This document shows, in pieces, positions 1 through 34,378 of a stretch of DNA of 64,000 nucleotides. A program made the position numbers and the translations under genes. Below the pieces are notes generated by a model. That model saw only the letters and a program-made list of their open reading frames with translations, was not told the DNA's origin and did no database searches. The first letter of the stretch is position 1; each line of letters opens with the position of its first letter. The DNA is taken from assembly GCF_027409185.1 (NCBI RefSeq), contig NC_084462.1:23597577-23661576 (forward strand). Reading direction: 5' to 3'. This DNA comes from Cynocephalus volans (taxonomy: Eukaryota > Chordata > Mammalia > Dermoptera > Cynocephalidae).

Positions 1-796
1 ATAGTCTTTATTGGTTAGTTCCTCTGCACGGTGTCATTCAGGAAGCACATGGGTCGATATCATCATTCCCTGTAGCTCAAATCAACCAGATTGTCTGACA
101 GTGAAAGCTTGGGTGTAGCTGAGAAGTGCTCACATTTCTATGAGGCCAATGAAAGCCTCAAACACAGTTCTTGTTCTATAGAAATAAGAACTTGTGACCG
201 CTCCAAGGTCTCTGTGTGAAGGCAGATTTGAAATGGACCAGATTTTAAAATAGGATCTGGGCTTAGAGAGAATGAAAAGCACCAAAGCCTCTGAGCAAAC
301 TGTAGGAACAGTGTCACCATATGTTCTCAGTGGCGCTCTGTGATTGAGTGGGTACAGTTATGTAAAATCTCATCATTGTAGCAGAAAAAAATTTTTTCTG
401 CCTTTTTACCTAGAATGAGAAAATACCTAATCATGGTAGAGTTGTCAACTTACTAAGTAGACATAGGTAAATGAAATGCCCTAGAAGAATTCCAGCCTGA
501 CTCTTTCAGGAGTGCTCAAGTTTGGGGATGTGTATCAAGCATTAACTCTAAGATAGGGACCATGAAGACTTCTGCTGCTTTTAGCTAATCATTGCGTCTT
601 TTGAGGGGTCTCCCAGTGGAGGCAGGAAAGGAGATTAGGAAGTAATGTAATTTTTGCTGTATGAGTTGCTGTTGTTATTTATGGCCTACATGTTACCTCC
701 GTCACTTGATAGTTAGTTTCTGAGTCATTGACTAGTCAGCCCCTGTATCTACAAAGTCACAATTGCTGTGATCTGGTTTTCTCTTTTACTTTTTAG
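1..796 (+). other. CYP3A intron 1, 3' part
   Basis: No coding exon, exon 1 start or recognisable young repeat is seen. It ends with a pyrimidine tract and AG at 795-796. The promoter and exon 1 must lie to the left of the window. Confidence 0.8.
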
Positions 797-23436
<22,640 letters not shown>

Positions 23437-23512
23437 CTTTCCCTAAGGAATTCGGCTTTGTTCTTCAAGGAAGCTGTACCCCAGAGCACCAGAGATCTCA
23501 ATTCACTTTTTG

Positions 23513-23518
23513 AATAAA
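23513..23518 (+). terminator. Poly(A) signal AATAAA, proximal
   Basis: Canonical hexamer 77 nt after the CYP3A stop codon. Use would give a very short 3'UTR. Confidence 0.45.
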
Positions 23519-23685
23519 ACCCAGAAATGGAGATGGGCTTACCCTACTGCAATTGATGAATGATTAGGGATTCTGTGCACTCACTCAGCTTTCTGTGTAG
23601 ATTATTGAACAGTGGGTAACATAAAGGAAGTGACTAAATCAGTGCCAGATATGTAGACTTGGCTTTTCTGGTTCTCTGATCAGAG

Positions 23686-23691
23686 AATAAA
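23686..23691 (+). terminator. Poly(A) signal AATAAA, middle
   Basis: Canonical hexamer about 250 nt after the stop, upstream of the MITE. If it is the main signal, the MITE lies outside the mature mRNA. Confidence 0.5.
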
Positions 23692-23795
23692 CATTTCTCA
23701 ACAATTTTATCAACAATGTTTAATGAAAATGTGAATTACTGTGGTGACTCTAGTCGTAACATTTATACCACGTTTTGTTTGTTGTATTCTGTAAG

Positions 23796-23882
23796 TATGA
23801 GCGTACTTCAGAAAGTTTATAGAAAAATGGAATTAAAAGATAATACGAATTCTGCTGTGAACTTTTTGAAGACCTCTCCTAT
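23796..23882 (+). mobile_element. Mariner-type MITE, copy 3, in the CYP3A 3'UTR
   Basis: TATGAGCGTACTTCAGAAAG..GGAATTAAAAGATAATACG..TGAACTTTTTGAAGA is the same palindromic element as at 11,030. It sits between the middle and distal poly(A) signals of CYP3A, so it may be transcribed and form a hairpin. Confidence 0.7.
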
Positions 23883-23897
23883 TAAATGGAGCAAGTC

Positions 23898-23903
23898 AAT
23901 AAA
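23898..23903 (+). terminator. Poly(A) signal AATAAA, distal
   Basis: Canonical hexamer directly after the MITE, in a context (CAATAAACACCTCTCTGCAA) resembling the distal human CYP3A4 signal from memory. If it is used, the MITE hairpin is part of the mRNA. Confidence 0.5.
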
Positions 23904-23925
23904 CACCTCTCTGCAAAAGTAATAT

Positions 23926-26642
23926 CCAATGCCTTTATGCACTTCAAGGGGGAATCTATAGAACTGAAACAGTGAGAACCAGCAACTAAATATTTTTGAT
24001 TATTTTAATGACTGGACACCAGGGACCTTTATCAGTACTTCAATTTGATCATTAAGGTCGAGTTAATCCACTGTGTCTCTGCCCATTGCTTAGGAAGTGT
24101 GTTCATAGCTGAATTCTGCCTGTTTTTGAAGCACATACTTTTTCTAACACTCAACTGAGGCACTGATTATTATACAATGAGTTTTGATTTGAGGTTTTTA
24201 CCTCATCTCCCCTGATATTTATGAAAGAAACATGTTTTACTATACCACTTTGTATTCCATCTTCAACTTCCAGCTGTCTTAACATAATGAACATTGAATA
24301 AGGAACGGTTGATTGTTCCGTTGCTTGGGCAGCAAGACACTCGTCAGTTTTAGGTGGTACCAGAAGCTTCACATGGTTCTTTTTCCTTTTCTGCTCTTGC
24401 CCTTTCCTTCCCTTCCTGAACAATCCAGTTCTAAGGCAACCCGGTGAGGCACAGGAGGTGGCAGGCACACACTGGGGCAAAAGAGGGAGTCATGGTGGTT
24501 CCAAGTCAGAGGGTGAGGAAGGCAACCATGGGAGGGGCAGCTTGTATGCCTTTGGATGCGTGGGCAAGATGAGAAGGGGTGCACAAGAGGGGTGGCCCTG
24601 AAACAGCAGCCAGAGCCCACATAGGATGTGCAGAACCCAGGTGAGGTAAGGAGGGCCTCTGAGAGCGGGAAGGGATGGATGGGGGTTGGCTACATAAAGC
24701 GGGATTGATCAAATCATATACTAAAGATAATGGAAGCCAGAGTTCTCCCTGTTCGAGGAGAGAGTCACTGATTCAGAGTGAACCCTGTGGAGTCAGATTG
24801 GAATGGAATGTATCAGTGTAAATTGATGCTTTTCTAGATACACAGATGGATGATAGATGTAAGTGCATGTGCACGTATGTGTGTGTATAGAAATGTATTC
24901 CCTACTTCTCTTTGCTGATAAGGCTGAAAGAGACATTTTAGTAGCAATGAGCACACCTAGTACCTAGATCTTGGCTTATGAATACTAATTTCCACTGAAA
25001 GGAACCAGCTCCGCTTAGACAAATGGCTTATTCCAGGGTTAGTGACAGGGAAGTAGCAGATGAGCCTGAAACCGCTTGCTGTGCCAGAAGGCAAGAAAAT
25101 GCTCAAAAATGATGGGGACGTATTGAAAGGACACAGAAGCAGCTTGAGGCACTTCCACTGACCAAATCAGGGACAGCTTGGTCTTCATAAATAATGATAT
25201 TCAGAGATTATAGTCATGAAATAATATAGAAAAACATGAGTACCTACAGGTATATACAAATGAATAAATTGAAATTTTGATATTACACAGTTCCAAATAT
25301 TACTGCAAAAATACCCATGAACTACAAAGGGAAAAGAGTAACTTTACAGTGGAGAAACATGGCAGACGCCTCCTGAATCAAGTGATCCGGGTGGATATTA
25401 TCAGGAGTGGGGCACATCGATCTTGGGCCACCTGATAGGACACAGTGAGAAGAACAGAGTGTCACCACTGTGATATTCCCATCAAGGAGGCAAACCTGAA
25501 GAAGATCATGAAAAAACATCAAGACAAATCCAGACTGAGGAAAATTGTACTCCTGCCCTGTTCATGGCACGTAATGTTGAAAAGAATCAATGTCTAACCA
25601 AAGACAGACTGAGAAGTGTTGCAGACTGAAGGAGACTGAAGAGACAAGATGCCTAAACACACAGTTGGACTGGATCCTTCTGCTATTAAAGACGTTATTG
25701 TGACAGCAGGGGGAACGCGAATGGGGTCTGAGGATCAGATGGCAGAAATGCATCAGTGTAGCCTACTGATCGTGACGGTCCTATTGTGGTAACAGAGGGG
25801 AATATTCTCCTCTATTTGCAAGAAAGGATTATTAAATATCAGATTGACCATTTACTCTCAGGAATATAATTCTTTCAACAAACTTTTCTGTATGTTGGTG
25901 ATTGAGGGAAAGGGCACACAGGCACCTTCTGCTCATACACCCTTCCCTGCTCTCTCACTTCAGTCTTGCTGGCGTTCTTCATGTAATACATGGAAGCAGC
26001 ACCACACAGTACTTGAGGGCATGAGCTCTGAAGCTGGAGTTCCTGAGTTTTGAATCCCAGCTCAACCTAGGGCTAAGTCAAGATCAGCCAGTGGTTTTGG
26101 ACAAATGAGAAAAAGGCACCTCCTCTACACAGTTTGGCCTGCAGAGTTTGAATTGAATTTCAGCGCCTAGAAGGCCCTCAGCTGAATGCCAGTGTGCACA
26201 GAGTAGCTCTGGCTTAGCCACTGTCTTAGGTCAGGTTTCCTAAAGCAGAGCTTGAGATGGGGATTCTGGTCCACGTGGTTTCTTGAGACAGAGTTCTCAA
26301 GATAAAATACAGTGGGGAAGGTGGGTGGTAGGAGGGGAAAGCTGAGTGAAGATGTGGTCTCAGTGGAGCCTTGCTTCTGCTGATCCCACAGAGAGCTCTG
26401 AAGCTGACACCGTATTACAGAGTTGAGCCTCCCTTGAGGCAAGGAGGCTGGCCTTTATACCCCTTTGGTCGTTGGTAGACTGTCCTCTAACCAACCTCCC
26501 GGGAGGCATCAACACCAACTGATGTGACTTCACTTTCACCATAGGTGATTCCCCAGAGAATTGGGTGGCTGTGAGATATCGGTGTCCAATACTCCCAGTG
26601 ACTGTGGATGGGTAGAACCCCCAGACAAAAGGATCAGGCACT
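23926..26642. other. Intergenic sequence after CYP3A
   Basis: The first ~120 bp continue to resemble the human CYP3A4 3' flank. Beyond that no gene is recognisable. The stretch at about 25,100-25,860 has the look of an old interspersed repeat, but I could not name it. The open frames near 24,150-24,712 (minus) lack any domain. Confidence 0.6.
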
Positions 26643-27091
26643 CCTTTAGTCCATTTCTGTTGCTTATTACAGAATACTTGAAACTGGGTAATTTAGGAGG
26701 AAATGAAATTTCTTCCTTAGGTTTTGGAGACTGTGAAGACCAAAGTCCAGGGAACACAGCTGATGAGGGTCTTGTTCTTGGTGGTGACTCTACAGCAACT
26801 CAGTGTATCACGTGGTGAGAATGGGCTGATAGAGTGCTAACCTTCTCACTTAATCCCTTTATAAAGCCATCAGAACCACACCCATGACCTCCCATCAAAC
26901 CATCAACACATTACTGCTCGAATGGATCAATCCATTCATCAGGGCGTGATCTTCACAATCTAATCACCTCTTCAAAGATCCCCACCTTTCAAATACCATA
27001 ATTAGATTTCCCGCCATTTCAACACTGTTATGGTGAAGATTAAGTTTCCAATACATGACCTCCTGGGGGACACATTTGACCCATAGCATCA
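26643..27091 (-). mobile_element. MaLR-type LTR, antisense
   Basis: Starts TTTAGTCCATTTCTGTTGCT, continues GAATACTTGAAACTGGGTAA and AATCACCTCTTCAAAGATCC, and ends ..GGACACATTTGACCCATAG. This is the reverse complement of the MaLR LTR layout seen at 5,218 and 28,506. Ends are approximate. Confidence 0.65.
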
Positions 27092-27449
27092 CTCCAAAAT
27101 ATGGCATCTTGGCATCTGAAAAAACAGCAGAAGCAGGAAGGTTGTCTCATGACCTCTAGCCCTTCTCTTTTGGAGCAGATCAAAAGACCCTCATTCGAGA
27201 GGAACCCACTCTATACCTGGAGGCATGGAACATCCTTATCTCTGTAAACACAGGGACACAGAGAAGAATCTCAGCAAACAGTTCTTGCTAAGTTTCCTGC
27301 AGTTTATTACTATTAAATTGTACCCCCTTTGTACAATCATACTTCTTCACAACTATCCACTTCTGCATCAAACCTAGTATTCAAAAAAAGTACAGATTTA
27401 CTTGTTTCTTTAGGTCTTTATTTCTGAAGTCTCCTGTGTCACATAAAAC

Positions 27450-27697
27450 TAAAAAAGAAAGATAGGACACACAATAATATGTTGAAATCTCAAAAGTAGA
27501 GAACAAAACTCTGAATACTAGAGGTGGGAATGGAGGGAAGTTAGCGATAATTGGTAAAAGTTTACAAAGAATGATTATGTTTTGTAATGATCAATACACT
27601 AATTTTCCTGATTGGATCCTACATATTATACACAGGTATTGATATTCAGCACTCTACCCCACAAGTATGTATAATCAATTATGCTTCAATTAAAAAA
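27450..27697 (+). mobile_element. LINE-1 3' end fragment
   Basis: ACACAATAATATGTTGAAAT..AGTAGAGAACAAAACTC..CTAGAGGTGGGAATGG, ending ATTATGCTTCAATTAAAAAAA. Matches the L1 3'UTR block also seen at 29,290, 44,398 and 62,670. Confidence 0.65.
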
Positions 27698-28505
27698 AAT
27701 TAGGATTTTTACTATATAGTTGTTTGAGTTCTTTATATATTCTGGATATTAATCTCGTTAGATGTACAGTTTGCGAATATTTTCTCCCATTCCATAGGTT
27801 GTCTTTCTGCTTTGTTGATTGTTTCCTTAGCTGTGCAGAAGGCTTTTAGTTTGATATTGTCCCATTTGTTTATTTTTTCTTTTGTTGCTTGTGCTTTTGG
27901 AATCTTATTCATAAAGTCTTTGCCCAGCCCTACTTCCTGGAGTGTTTCCCCTATGTTTTCTTTTAGTAATTTTATGATTTTGGGTCATATTTAAGTTTCT
28001 AATCCATTTTGAGTTGATTTTGGTATATGGTGAGTGGTACAGGTCCAGTTTCATTCTTCTGCATATAGAAGTGCAATTTTCCCAGCACCATTTATTGAAG
28101 AGGTAGAAAAATGGGCAAAGGAGAAATGAATAGACATTTTTCAAAGGAAGATACAAATGGCCCTCTGGTACATGAACAAAGGCTCAACATCACTAGTCAT
28201 CAGAGAAATGCAAATCAAAACCATACTGAGGTATCATCTCACCCCAGTCAGACTGGCCATTATTAAAAACACTGAGAACAACAAATGCTGGTGAGGATGT
28301 GGGGGAAGGGGAACCCTTCTACACTGTTGGTCTGACTGTAAATTAGTATAGCCATTATGGAAAACAGTATGGAGGTTCCTCAAATAACTACAGGTAGAAT
28401 TACCATATGATCCAGCAATCCCACTACTGGGTATATATCCAAAGGAATGGAAATCATTATGTTGAAGGGATACCTGCACTCCCATGTTCACCACAGCTCT
28501 ATGTA

Positions 28506-28915
28506 TGATGGAGTTTGGATGTGTTGTCCCCTCCAAAACTCATGGGGAAATTTGATCTCCAATGTGGCAGTGTTGGAAACTGATTGAGTCATGGGGGTGG
28601 ATCCCTCATGAATGGATTAATGCTCTCCCTGGGGGAGGAGGGATTAATGAGTGAGTTCTTGCTCTATTAGTTCCCGTGAGAGCTCGTTGCTTAAAAAGAC
28701 CTTGACACCTTCTCTCTCTCTCTCTTGCTTCCTCTTGCCATGTGATCTGCTTGTACCCGCCAGCTTCCTGCCACTTTTCCACCATGAGTAGAAGCAGCCT
28801 GAGGCCCGTGCCAGATGCAGCTGTCCCAGAATCATAAGCCAAATAAATTTCTTTAGTCTATAAGTTACCCAGTCTCAGGTATTTCTGTTATAGCAACACA
28901 AAATGGACTAATACA
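28506..28915 (+). mobile_element. MaLR (MST/THE1-like) solo LTR with exact 5-bp duplication
   Basis: 410 bp, TGATGGAGTTTGGATGTG..GGACTAATACA, flanked by ATGTA on both sides (28501-28505 and 28916-28920). Removing it rejoins the L1 phrase CTCTATGTACAATAGCC. Contains AAATAAATT near 28,843 as a likely LTR poly(A) site. Confidence 0.88.
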
Positions 28916-29145
28916 ATGTACAATAGCCAAAATAGGGAACCAATTTAAGTGTCAATCAACAGACAACTGGATAAGGAAAACGTGGTATATATACACAATG
29001 GAATACTACTCAGCCATAAATAAAAAAGAATGGAATTCTGCCATTTGCAGCAACATGGATAAGTCTGGAGAAATTTATGTTATGTGAAATAAGCCAGACA
29101 AAGAAAGAGAAATACTGCATGTTGTCACTCATAACTGGGTGGAAA

Positions 29146-29291
29146 GAAGGAGAGAGAGAGAGAGAGAGTGAGAGAGAGAGAGAAAGAGAGAGAGAGGAGA
29201 GAGAGAGAAGAAAAGAAAGAAAAGAAAGAAGGAAAGAAAGAGAAAAGAAAGAAGGAAAGAAAGATAAAAGAAAGAAAGAAAAAGAAAGACC
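29146..29291. repeat. GA/GAAA-rich microsatellite
   Basis: Long purine tract (GAGAGA.. then GAAAGAAA..) between the L1 ORF2 end and its 3'UTR. Similar, shorter tracts sit at the same relative place in the L1s at 44,355 and 62,503. Confidence 0.9.
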
Positions 29292-29605
29292 ACATAATAT
29301 ATTGAACTTTTAGAAGGAGAGAACAAACCTAAGGATATTAGAGATGGAGGGGAGGCAGGATGGAGGTTTGGGCAGGCATAGGTAGGGTAAAGGGCATGAA
29401 GAAAAATCACTGTTTGTAATAATGAATATGCTTATAATAAATAATAAAAATTATTCACAAAATAAAAGTAAAAATGTTTCTGTTTTTTAAAAAAACTTAC
29501 GTTAAACAAATTCGTATGCTTTTTCTCTTGTTAATTTGTCTTTTGTTACAGAGGCCTCAGCTATGAACCTAGCAGTGGGTGAGAAATATTTTTTCACCCC
29601 CTGAA

Positions 29606-31110
29606 ATTTCTGGCAATCACAGAGACAGCTGAGACACTCCACTCACTCCAGAATCTACAGATGGAATCCTGGGATGACTGACAAAAAGCCTGTGAAAGGT
29701 AAGAATTCTTACCAAGGTCAGCTTTCCTGGATCTCTGTAATGCCCAGTCAAAAGAAAAAGGTAAAAATTTTTCTTTGTCCCTTCCTTTCCAAATTCAGAT
29801 TAGCAGGAGAAAAGCGGTTATTTGGATTTTGACTTTCGCATAATTTTAATTTTGGGTCACCTGTTTGTCATTGATTCTTCCTCTTCCAGGGACAGCAATT
29901 GCTTTCCTGTTTGTCTTGTTTTGTGTCCTGAGAATCTGGCTTGACTTCTTGTTGTCAGGGTGTGGAATGTCATGTTTGGAATGTCATGTTTTCAGATATG
30001 ACCAGACAACTTAAAGGTACTAACTTTGACTTATGGAGCCTTGGAGAAACAACCCAGCCTGGTACCTTGCATACATGATTCCATTGCATGGTTGCCTTAC
30101 AGAGGAGTAAGGAATGTCACTTCCTGGCATGCTCAGGAACCTTAAGATACTTTTGGGACCTCGAGAGGAGAGGAATTTACCCATATCTATAGGTATTTCA
30201 GGCATCGTCTGATGCAGGCTTCCTAGCCTCTAGAGGCTTTCAAAAGTCTTTTTGAGATTCCTTATTAAAAGTTCAGCAAAGCAGATTTTAAAAGAGCCTG
30301 TATGTTCAATCACTAGTTTGCTGCACTTATGTAAATAATCAGGCAAAGTCTAGTGAGACTAAACTTTATTTTGCCAAAAAAAGGTCATTGATTATCTTTT
30401 ATAAAAATGGGGGTGACTATAAATAGAAAAATTGTATCTCAATAGAAAACTGTAATGCACCCTTGTAGATATCAGATTCTAGTCATGCTCATTGTTTTTG
30501 CAGTTTTGTTATCTATCTGCAAACTAGACTGGATCCTGAATTCTTCTAGTTTCCTCCAATATCTGTCTACAATGCTCCAACCTGATATTTTGAAGTTTTC
30601 TTCCATGCTTCTGGCTTGAAATCACCAAAATTTTAAACTGTCATTTTCCTAAAGCCGAGCAAGCTGAAGATGGACGACTTGATATAAACTTCAGAGAAGT
30701 CACTGCAACAGCTCATGAATGAACAACCTTCTTGACATTCAAACTGCAAAACAGGAAAATCTGTCAGATTGTCACTGCCTGCTTCTGGTCCACATGAAAA
30801 TGCTTCAATTTCAGCATCTAGAAATCTTGCTAATTGGCTGCCCTCTGAACTAAAAAATTGAGTTTATAGCTTGTTATAACTTTTAACCTTTGTTTTTCCT
30901 TTGTTTCCATATGAATGCCCTTTATTTACACCACATGGAAGTCCAACTTTGGTGGAAATCTGCCTGCAACACTGCCTTCTGAAATGAGACACAACTGTTA
31001 ACTGTTTAACTGGACCGACCTATTTCCAGGACTGAGATATAGGTTCGATAGGTTATGTGACAATCTACCAACTCAGTTTCTGAAATGTTTGGGAAGTTTC
31101 AGACAGGAGA
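29606..31110. other. Sequence between the two ERVL-like LTR copies
   Basis: No gene or pol-like reading frame is recognisable. Its position between two direct LTR copies makes it a candidate decayed internal region of a short ERVL/MaLR-type element. Near its right end it has the purine-rich AGGAGAA immediately before TGATGGGG at 31,111, where a polypurine tract would be expected. Confidence 0.4.
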
Positions 31111-31603
31111 ATGATGGGGTTCAGAACATGCTATCCCAAAATGTCATCTTGACATTTGAGAAAACAGCAGAAGCAGGAATTTCATCTCATCTTCCCTGGT
31201 CCTTCTCCCATGAAGCAGGTAATAACACCCTCATTTGAGAGGTGTCCTCCCTGTACCTTGAGGAAAAGAACATTGTTATCTCTGAAAATGCAGGGACACA
31301 GAGAAGAATCTGAACAGGCCTTGCTAGGTCCTTCCACTGCAGTTTATTATTGTTAAATCATACCCCCTTCGTTCAATCATATTTCTCCACAACTATCCAC
31401 TTCATCAAACCTAGTATTGAAAAACACACAGATTTACCTGTTTCATTGAGTCTTTATTTCTGTAGACTCCCATGTCATATAAAACTTATATTAAACAAAT
31501 TTGCACGCTTTTCTCTAGTTAATTGGTCTTTTGTTGTAGGAGCCTTGGACATGAACATAACCGTGGATGAGAAAGATATGAAGGTATTTTTTCATGCCCT
31601 ACA
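31111..31603 (+). mobile_element. ERVL-like LTR, copy 2, uninterrupted
   Basis: About 493 bp starting TGATGGGGTTCAGAACATGC and ending ..TTCATGCCCTACA. Direct-repeat partner of the split copy at 27,092-29,605. Probably the 3' LTR of the same insertion or another copy of the family. Confidence 0.6.
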
Positions 31604-33479
31604 GTTTTTGTGAATTGATTTGTCTTGAATTGACTTCTGTTTAAGTTCAAGAAGCAGGCACTTGGCTTGAAGCCAGTCATTCCAGGTGTCAATGGTCCCA
31701 TGGCCCAAGCCACATTTATGAAATGCTCTACCCTCTGCATACCAGTGACTTGCGGTGACTTACATTATCATGTACCATAACTTTTGTATTATGCCATAAA
31801 AACTGATACTAATGGCTTATTAATTAGTACATTTACTAAGTAATGTGAACTTTACTCTCTTTATCTTGCTAAATTGAGAAGGTGGTTGTACAAAATGGAT
31901 TTAGTCAGAAGTTACTGTGACTGCTGTAGCACTCTTAGGCCCCGGGAATATAGAAATAAATACACTGTAGTTTCGACCCAGGAGGATCTCATAGTTTAAT
32001 GGGAGAGACAGAACTATAATTATTTTATGTACAGTGTGACAAAATCACCATAAGTATATTAGTGAAATGCCTTTAGAAGCTTAGAGAGCGGAATCAGCAG
32101 AGGCTTCCCAGAGAAGGTGCATTAAACTGTTCCAGTTCAGGCCCATGCCCCTTGAGAGTAAAGTACCCACACAATCTTGTTCTAATGGCCCTCGTCTGCC
32201 TGAATATTTGGCCTGCAGGATTTGCCAGAAAACAGTGATAGAATTAACATTCTCTTGTCATAAAAGATTGTGCACAGTGTTTTGAAGGAGTTTCTGAAAT
32301 ATAGAAAATCTAAAGGATACATTAACCAGCATCCATGTTTTATTATTCAGAACCCAGAATTTAAACCACTAATATGTTGTCATTTTTATTTCAGAAAAAT
32401 ATTTTTAATACTTAGGTGAGATAGGATAACAATAAACATGAAGTTCCATTTGTGTCCTACTCCAGTTTCAATCTCCTTTTTTCCTTTCAGAGGCAACGTT
32501 ATTATAATTTTGGTTTGTATTTGTCTATTCTACTTAAAATAATTTCATCACGTTTTAGTGAACATATATCTTTATATGATATTGCAGAGTATCATTTTAT
32601 GTATTTTAAACTTTAATAGGAGTTCTGTCTTATGCATAACATAACATTTTAAAGCTTGATTTGTTCTAGATAGCATTCCTCTATTAAATTCCATAATTTA
32701 TTTACAAAGCTTCCTACTGATGGACATTTAAGTTGTTTCTTTTTTTCTTTTTTTGCTCTTACCAACAATGCTGAAGCAAGCACTGTTTACACATCTTTTG
32801 GTTGGAAATTGCAAGCATTTTTGGATTGAAGAGTATGCATTTTACCAGATAATGTACTAATTTACATTCCCACCTCATTTTAATGCATCTTGTATTAAAC
32901 ACTTGATTTGACAGTTGAATGTGTGAGAGGGTACCTTCTTGCTAGTCATCTGCTTTTTCTGGCTTGGATTGCTCAGGGGGCCTGATCATGTGCATCTCTT
33001 CCCAACTCTGGGTTCAGTGACATGATGTTAGCTTGAAATTGGCCATGGTGGAAGCATTTACACCATGGAAATTGGCAAACACTACAAATAAGACTTTTCC
33101 CACCTGGAGAACTATTTGTTAAACATTTACCAGCACACAACTGTTCACAGTGTTCTTGAGGTCCTTCCCTAAACTCATCTCACATGACTCCCAGTTTGCC
33201 AGATTGATGAGATTCCTGCTGTTTGTGGCTGTCTTACTCAGAGTAGCTGTGGCTGCTGTTGCTGTTGTAGAGTCTAACAGCATCTCAGCTACACTGTTGT
33301 TCTAGATTGAAGGGAGGACAAGGTAAGAGTCTCTCCTATAAGCAAAATTTAAAGAATATGTATACTTCAACAGTTCCTTCTTTGAAAGTATAAGCAAACA
33401 CATTTTTAAATGCATTAATGCCTCCATTCTTAAATCACTCTCTTCACTAAACAAATTCTTATACAGCTTTTTTTTCCCC
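31604..33479. other. Intergenic, old repeat debris
   Basis: About 31,930-32,160 has LINE-2-like phrases (TCATAGTTTAATGGGAGAGACAG, AGGCTTCCCAGAGAAGGTG). About 32,490-32,900 reads like decayed antisense LINE (CTACTGATGGACATTTAAGTTG). Nothing else recognised. Confidence 0.4.
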
Positions 33480-33589
33480 CCTCTTTCTCTTTCTTTCTGT
33501 CATTCTTTCTTTCTTTGGTGGCTGGCCAGTAGTTTTCTCATTTAACAATATTTTCTGGAATTTATTGTATAGCATATATCATTTTACTC

Positions 33590-34026
33590 CATGCCTTTTT
33601 TTATTAAAGGCTTTTTTTTTTAAGAGCAGCTTTAGGTTCACAACAAAATTGAAAGGTACAGAGATTTTCCATATACCCTCTGTTCCCACACACGCACAGC
33701 CTCTTCCATTATCAACACTCCCCACCAGGGAGGTACATGTGTTACAACTGATGAACCTACGTTGACACATCATTATCCAGAATCCATAGTTTATATTAGG
33801 GATTACTCTCGGTGTTGTACATTCTATATGTTTGGATAAATATAAAATGACAGGTACCCATCTTTATAGTATCATACAAAGTATTTTTACTGCCCTAAAA
33901 ATCCTTGGGATCTGCTTTCTCTACCTCATGCCTTTTTCATATGCAGAGTACTCCATTTTATGGGTATACCACAGATAATTCAATCAGTCTCCTACCAAAG
34001 GACATTTGGGTTTTCCAGTTTTTTTC

Positions 34027-34089
<63 letters not shown>

Positions 34090-34320
34090 TGCTGAAATAA
34101 ACAGACTAATGCATAGGCCCTTTTGTATTTTTACTAAAGTATATTTAGAGTAGGTTCTCAGGGGTAGAGTTTCTGGGCAATTTAGAGACTTTTAAAAAAA
34201 AAACAGCTTTATTGAAGTATGATTGACATACCATAAAACTGAATCATTTTAAGTGTGTAGTTGGACTATTTTTAGTAAATTTATACAGTTCTGAAACCAT
34301 CACCACTATATGGATTTATT
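33590..34320 (-). mobile_element. Old LINE-1 3' region, antisense
   Basis: AGAGCAGCTTTAGGTTCACAAC, CACCAGGGAGGTACATGTGT, TTGACACATCATTATCC, then AGCTTTATTGAAGTATGATTG at 34,205. Two fragments are separated by a CA microsatellite. T/CTTT-rich tracts followed by GGTGGCTGGCC at about 33,480-33,535 and 34,317-34,378 look like truncated antisense SINE ends. Confidence 0.6.
34029..34085. repeat. (AC)n microsatellite
   Basis: 57 bp of uninterrupted AC repeat, likely polymorphic. Confidence 0.97.
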
Positions 34321-34378
34321 TATTTATTTACTTACTTACTTACTTACTTATTTTTGGTGGCTGGCCACTACAGGGGAG

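Larger units (their letters stand above)
23437..23925 (+). other. CYP3A: CYP3A 3' untranslated region
   Basis: Sequence after the stop resembles the human CYP3A4 3'UTR as I recall it (ACTTTCCCTAAGGA.., CTTCAAGGAAGCTGT.., and further on ACTGAAACAGTGAGAACCAG near 23,965). Homology therefore extends past the first poly(A) signals, and a long 3'UTR ending near 23,925 or beyond is plausible. A mariner-type MITE interrupts it at about 23,796-23,882. The end is inferred from the third AATAAA. Confidence 0.7.
27700..29470 (+). mobile_element. LINE-1 with 5' inversion (twin priming), carrying a MaLR LTR
   Basis: 27,700-28,100 is antisense ORF2 (CTGTGCAGAAGGCTTTTAG, CCCAGCACCATTTATTGAAG). From about 28,101 the sense strand resumes with the adjoining ORF2 segment (AAAATGGGCAAAGGAGAAAT, CCACTACTGGGTATATATCC) and continues to the 3'UTR and an A-rich end. 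The inverted part is the immediate 5' neighbour of the sense part, as expected for twin priming. Interrupted by the LTR at 28506-28915. Confidence 0.78.
27092..29605 (+). mobile_element. ERVL-like LTR, copy 1, split by an L1 block
   Basis: Two parts (about 27,092-27,449 and 29,487-29,605) together match the uninterrupted repeat at about 31,111-31,603. Shared phrases are AACAGCAGAAGCAGGAA, CAGGGACACAGAGAAGAATCT, CACAACTATCCACTTC, ACAAATT..TGC/ATGCTTTT and TTTTGTT. The L1 block sits at the AAAACT junction. Family naming (ERVL/MLT2-like) is tentative; the duplication itself is seen directly. Confidence 0.65.

Noticed and set aside
1..796. Search for CYP3A exon 1 or promoter
   Set aside because: No start codon with a CYP3A-like membrane anchor and no 71-nt exon with a donor was found; exon 1 must lie further upstream.
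29077..29410. Open frames on both strands rich in Arg/Glu/Lys or Ser/Leu/Phe
   Set aside because: Pure translation of the GA/GAAA microsatellite inside an L1; not a gene.
34029..34085. Regular repeat considered as CRISPR-like or a regulatory array
   Set aside because: It is a plain AC dinucleotide microsatellite with no spacers.
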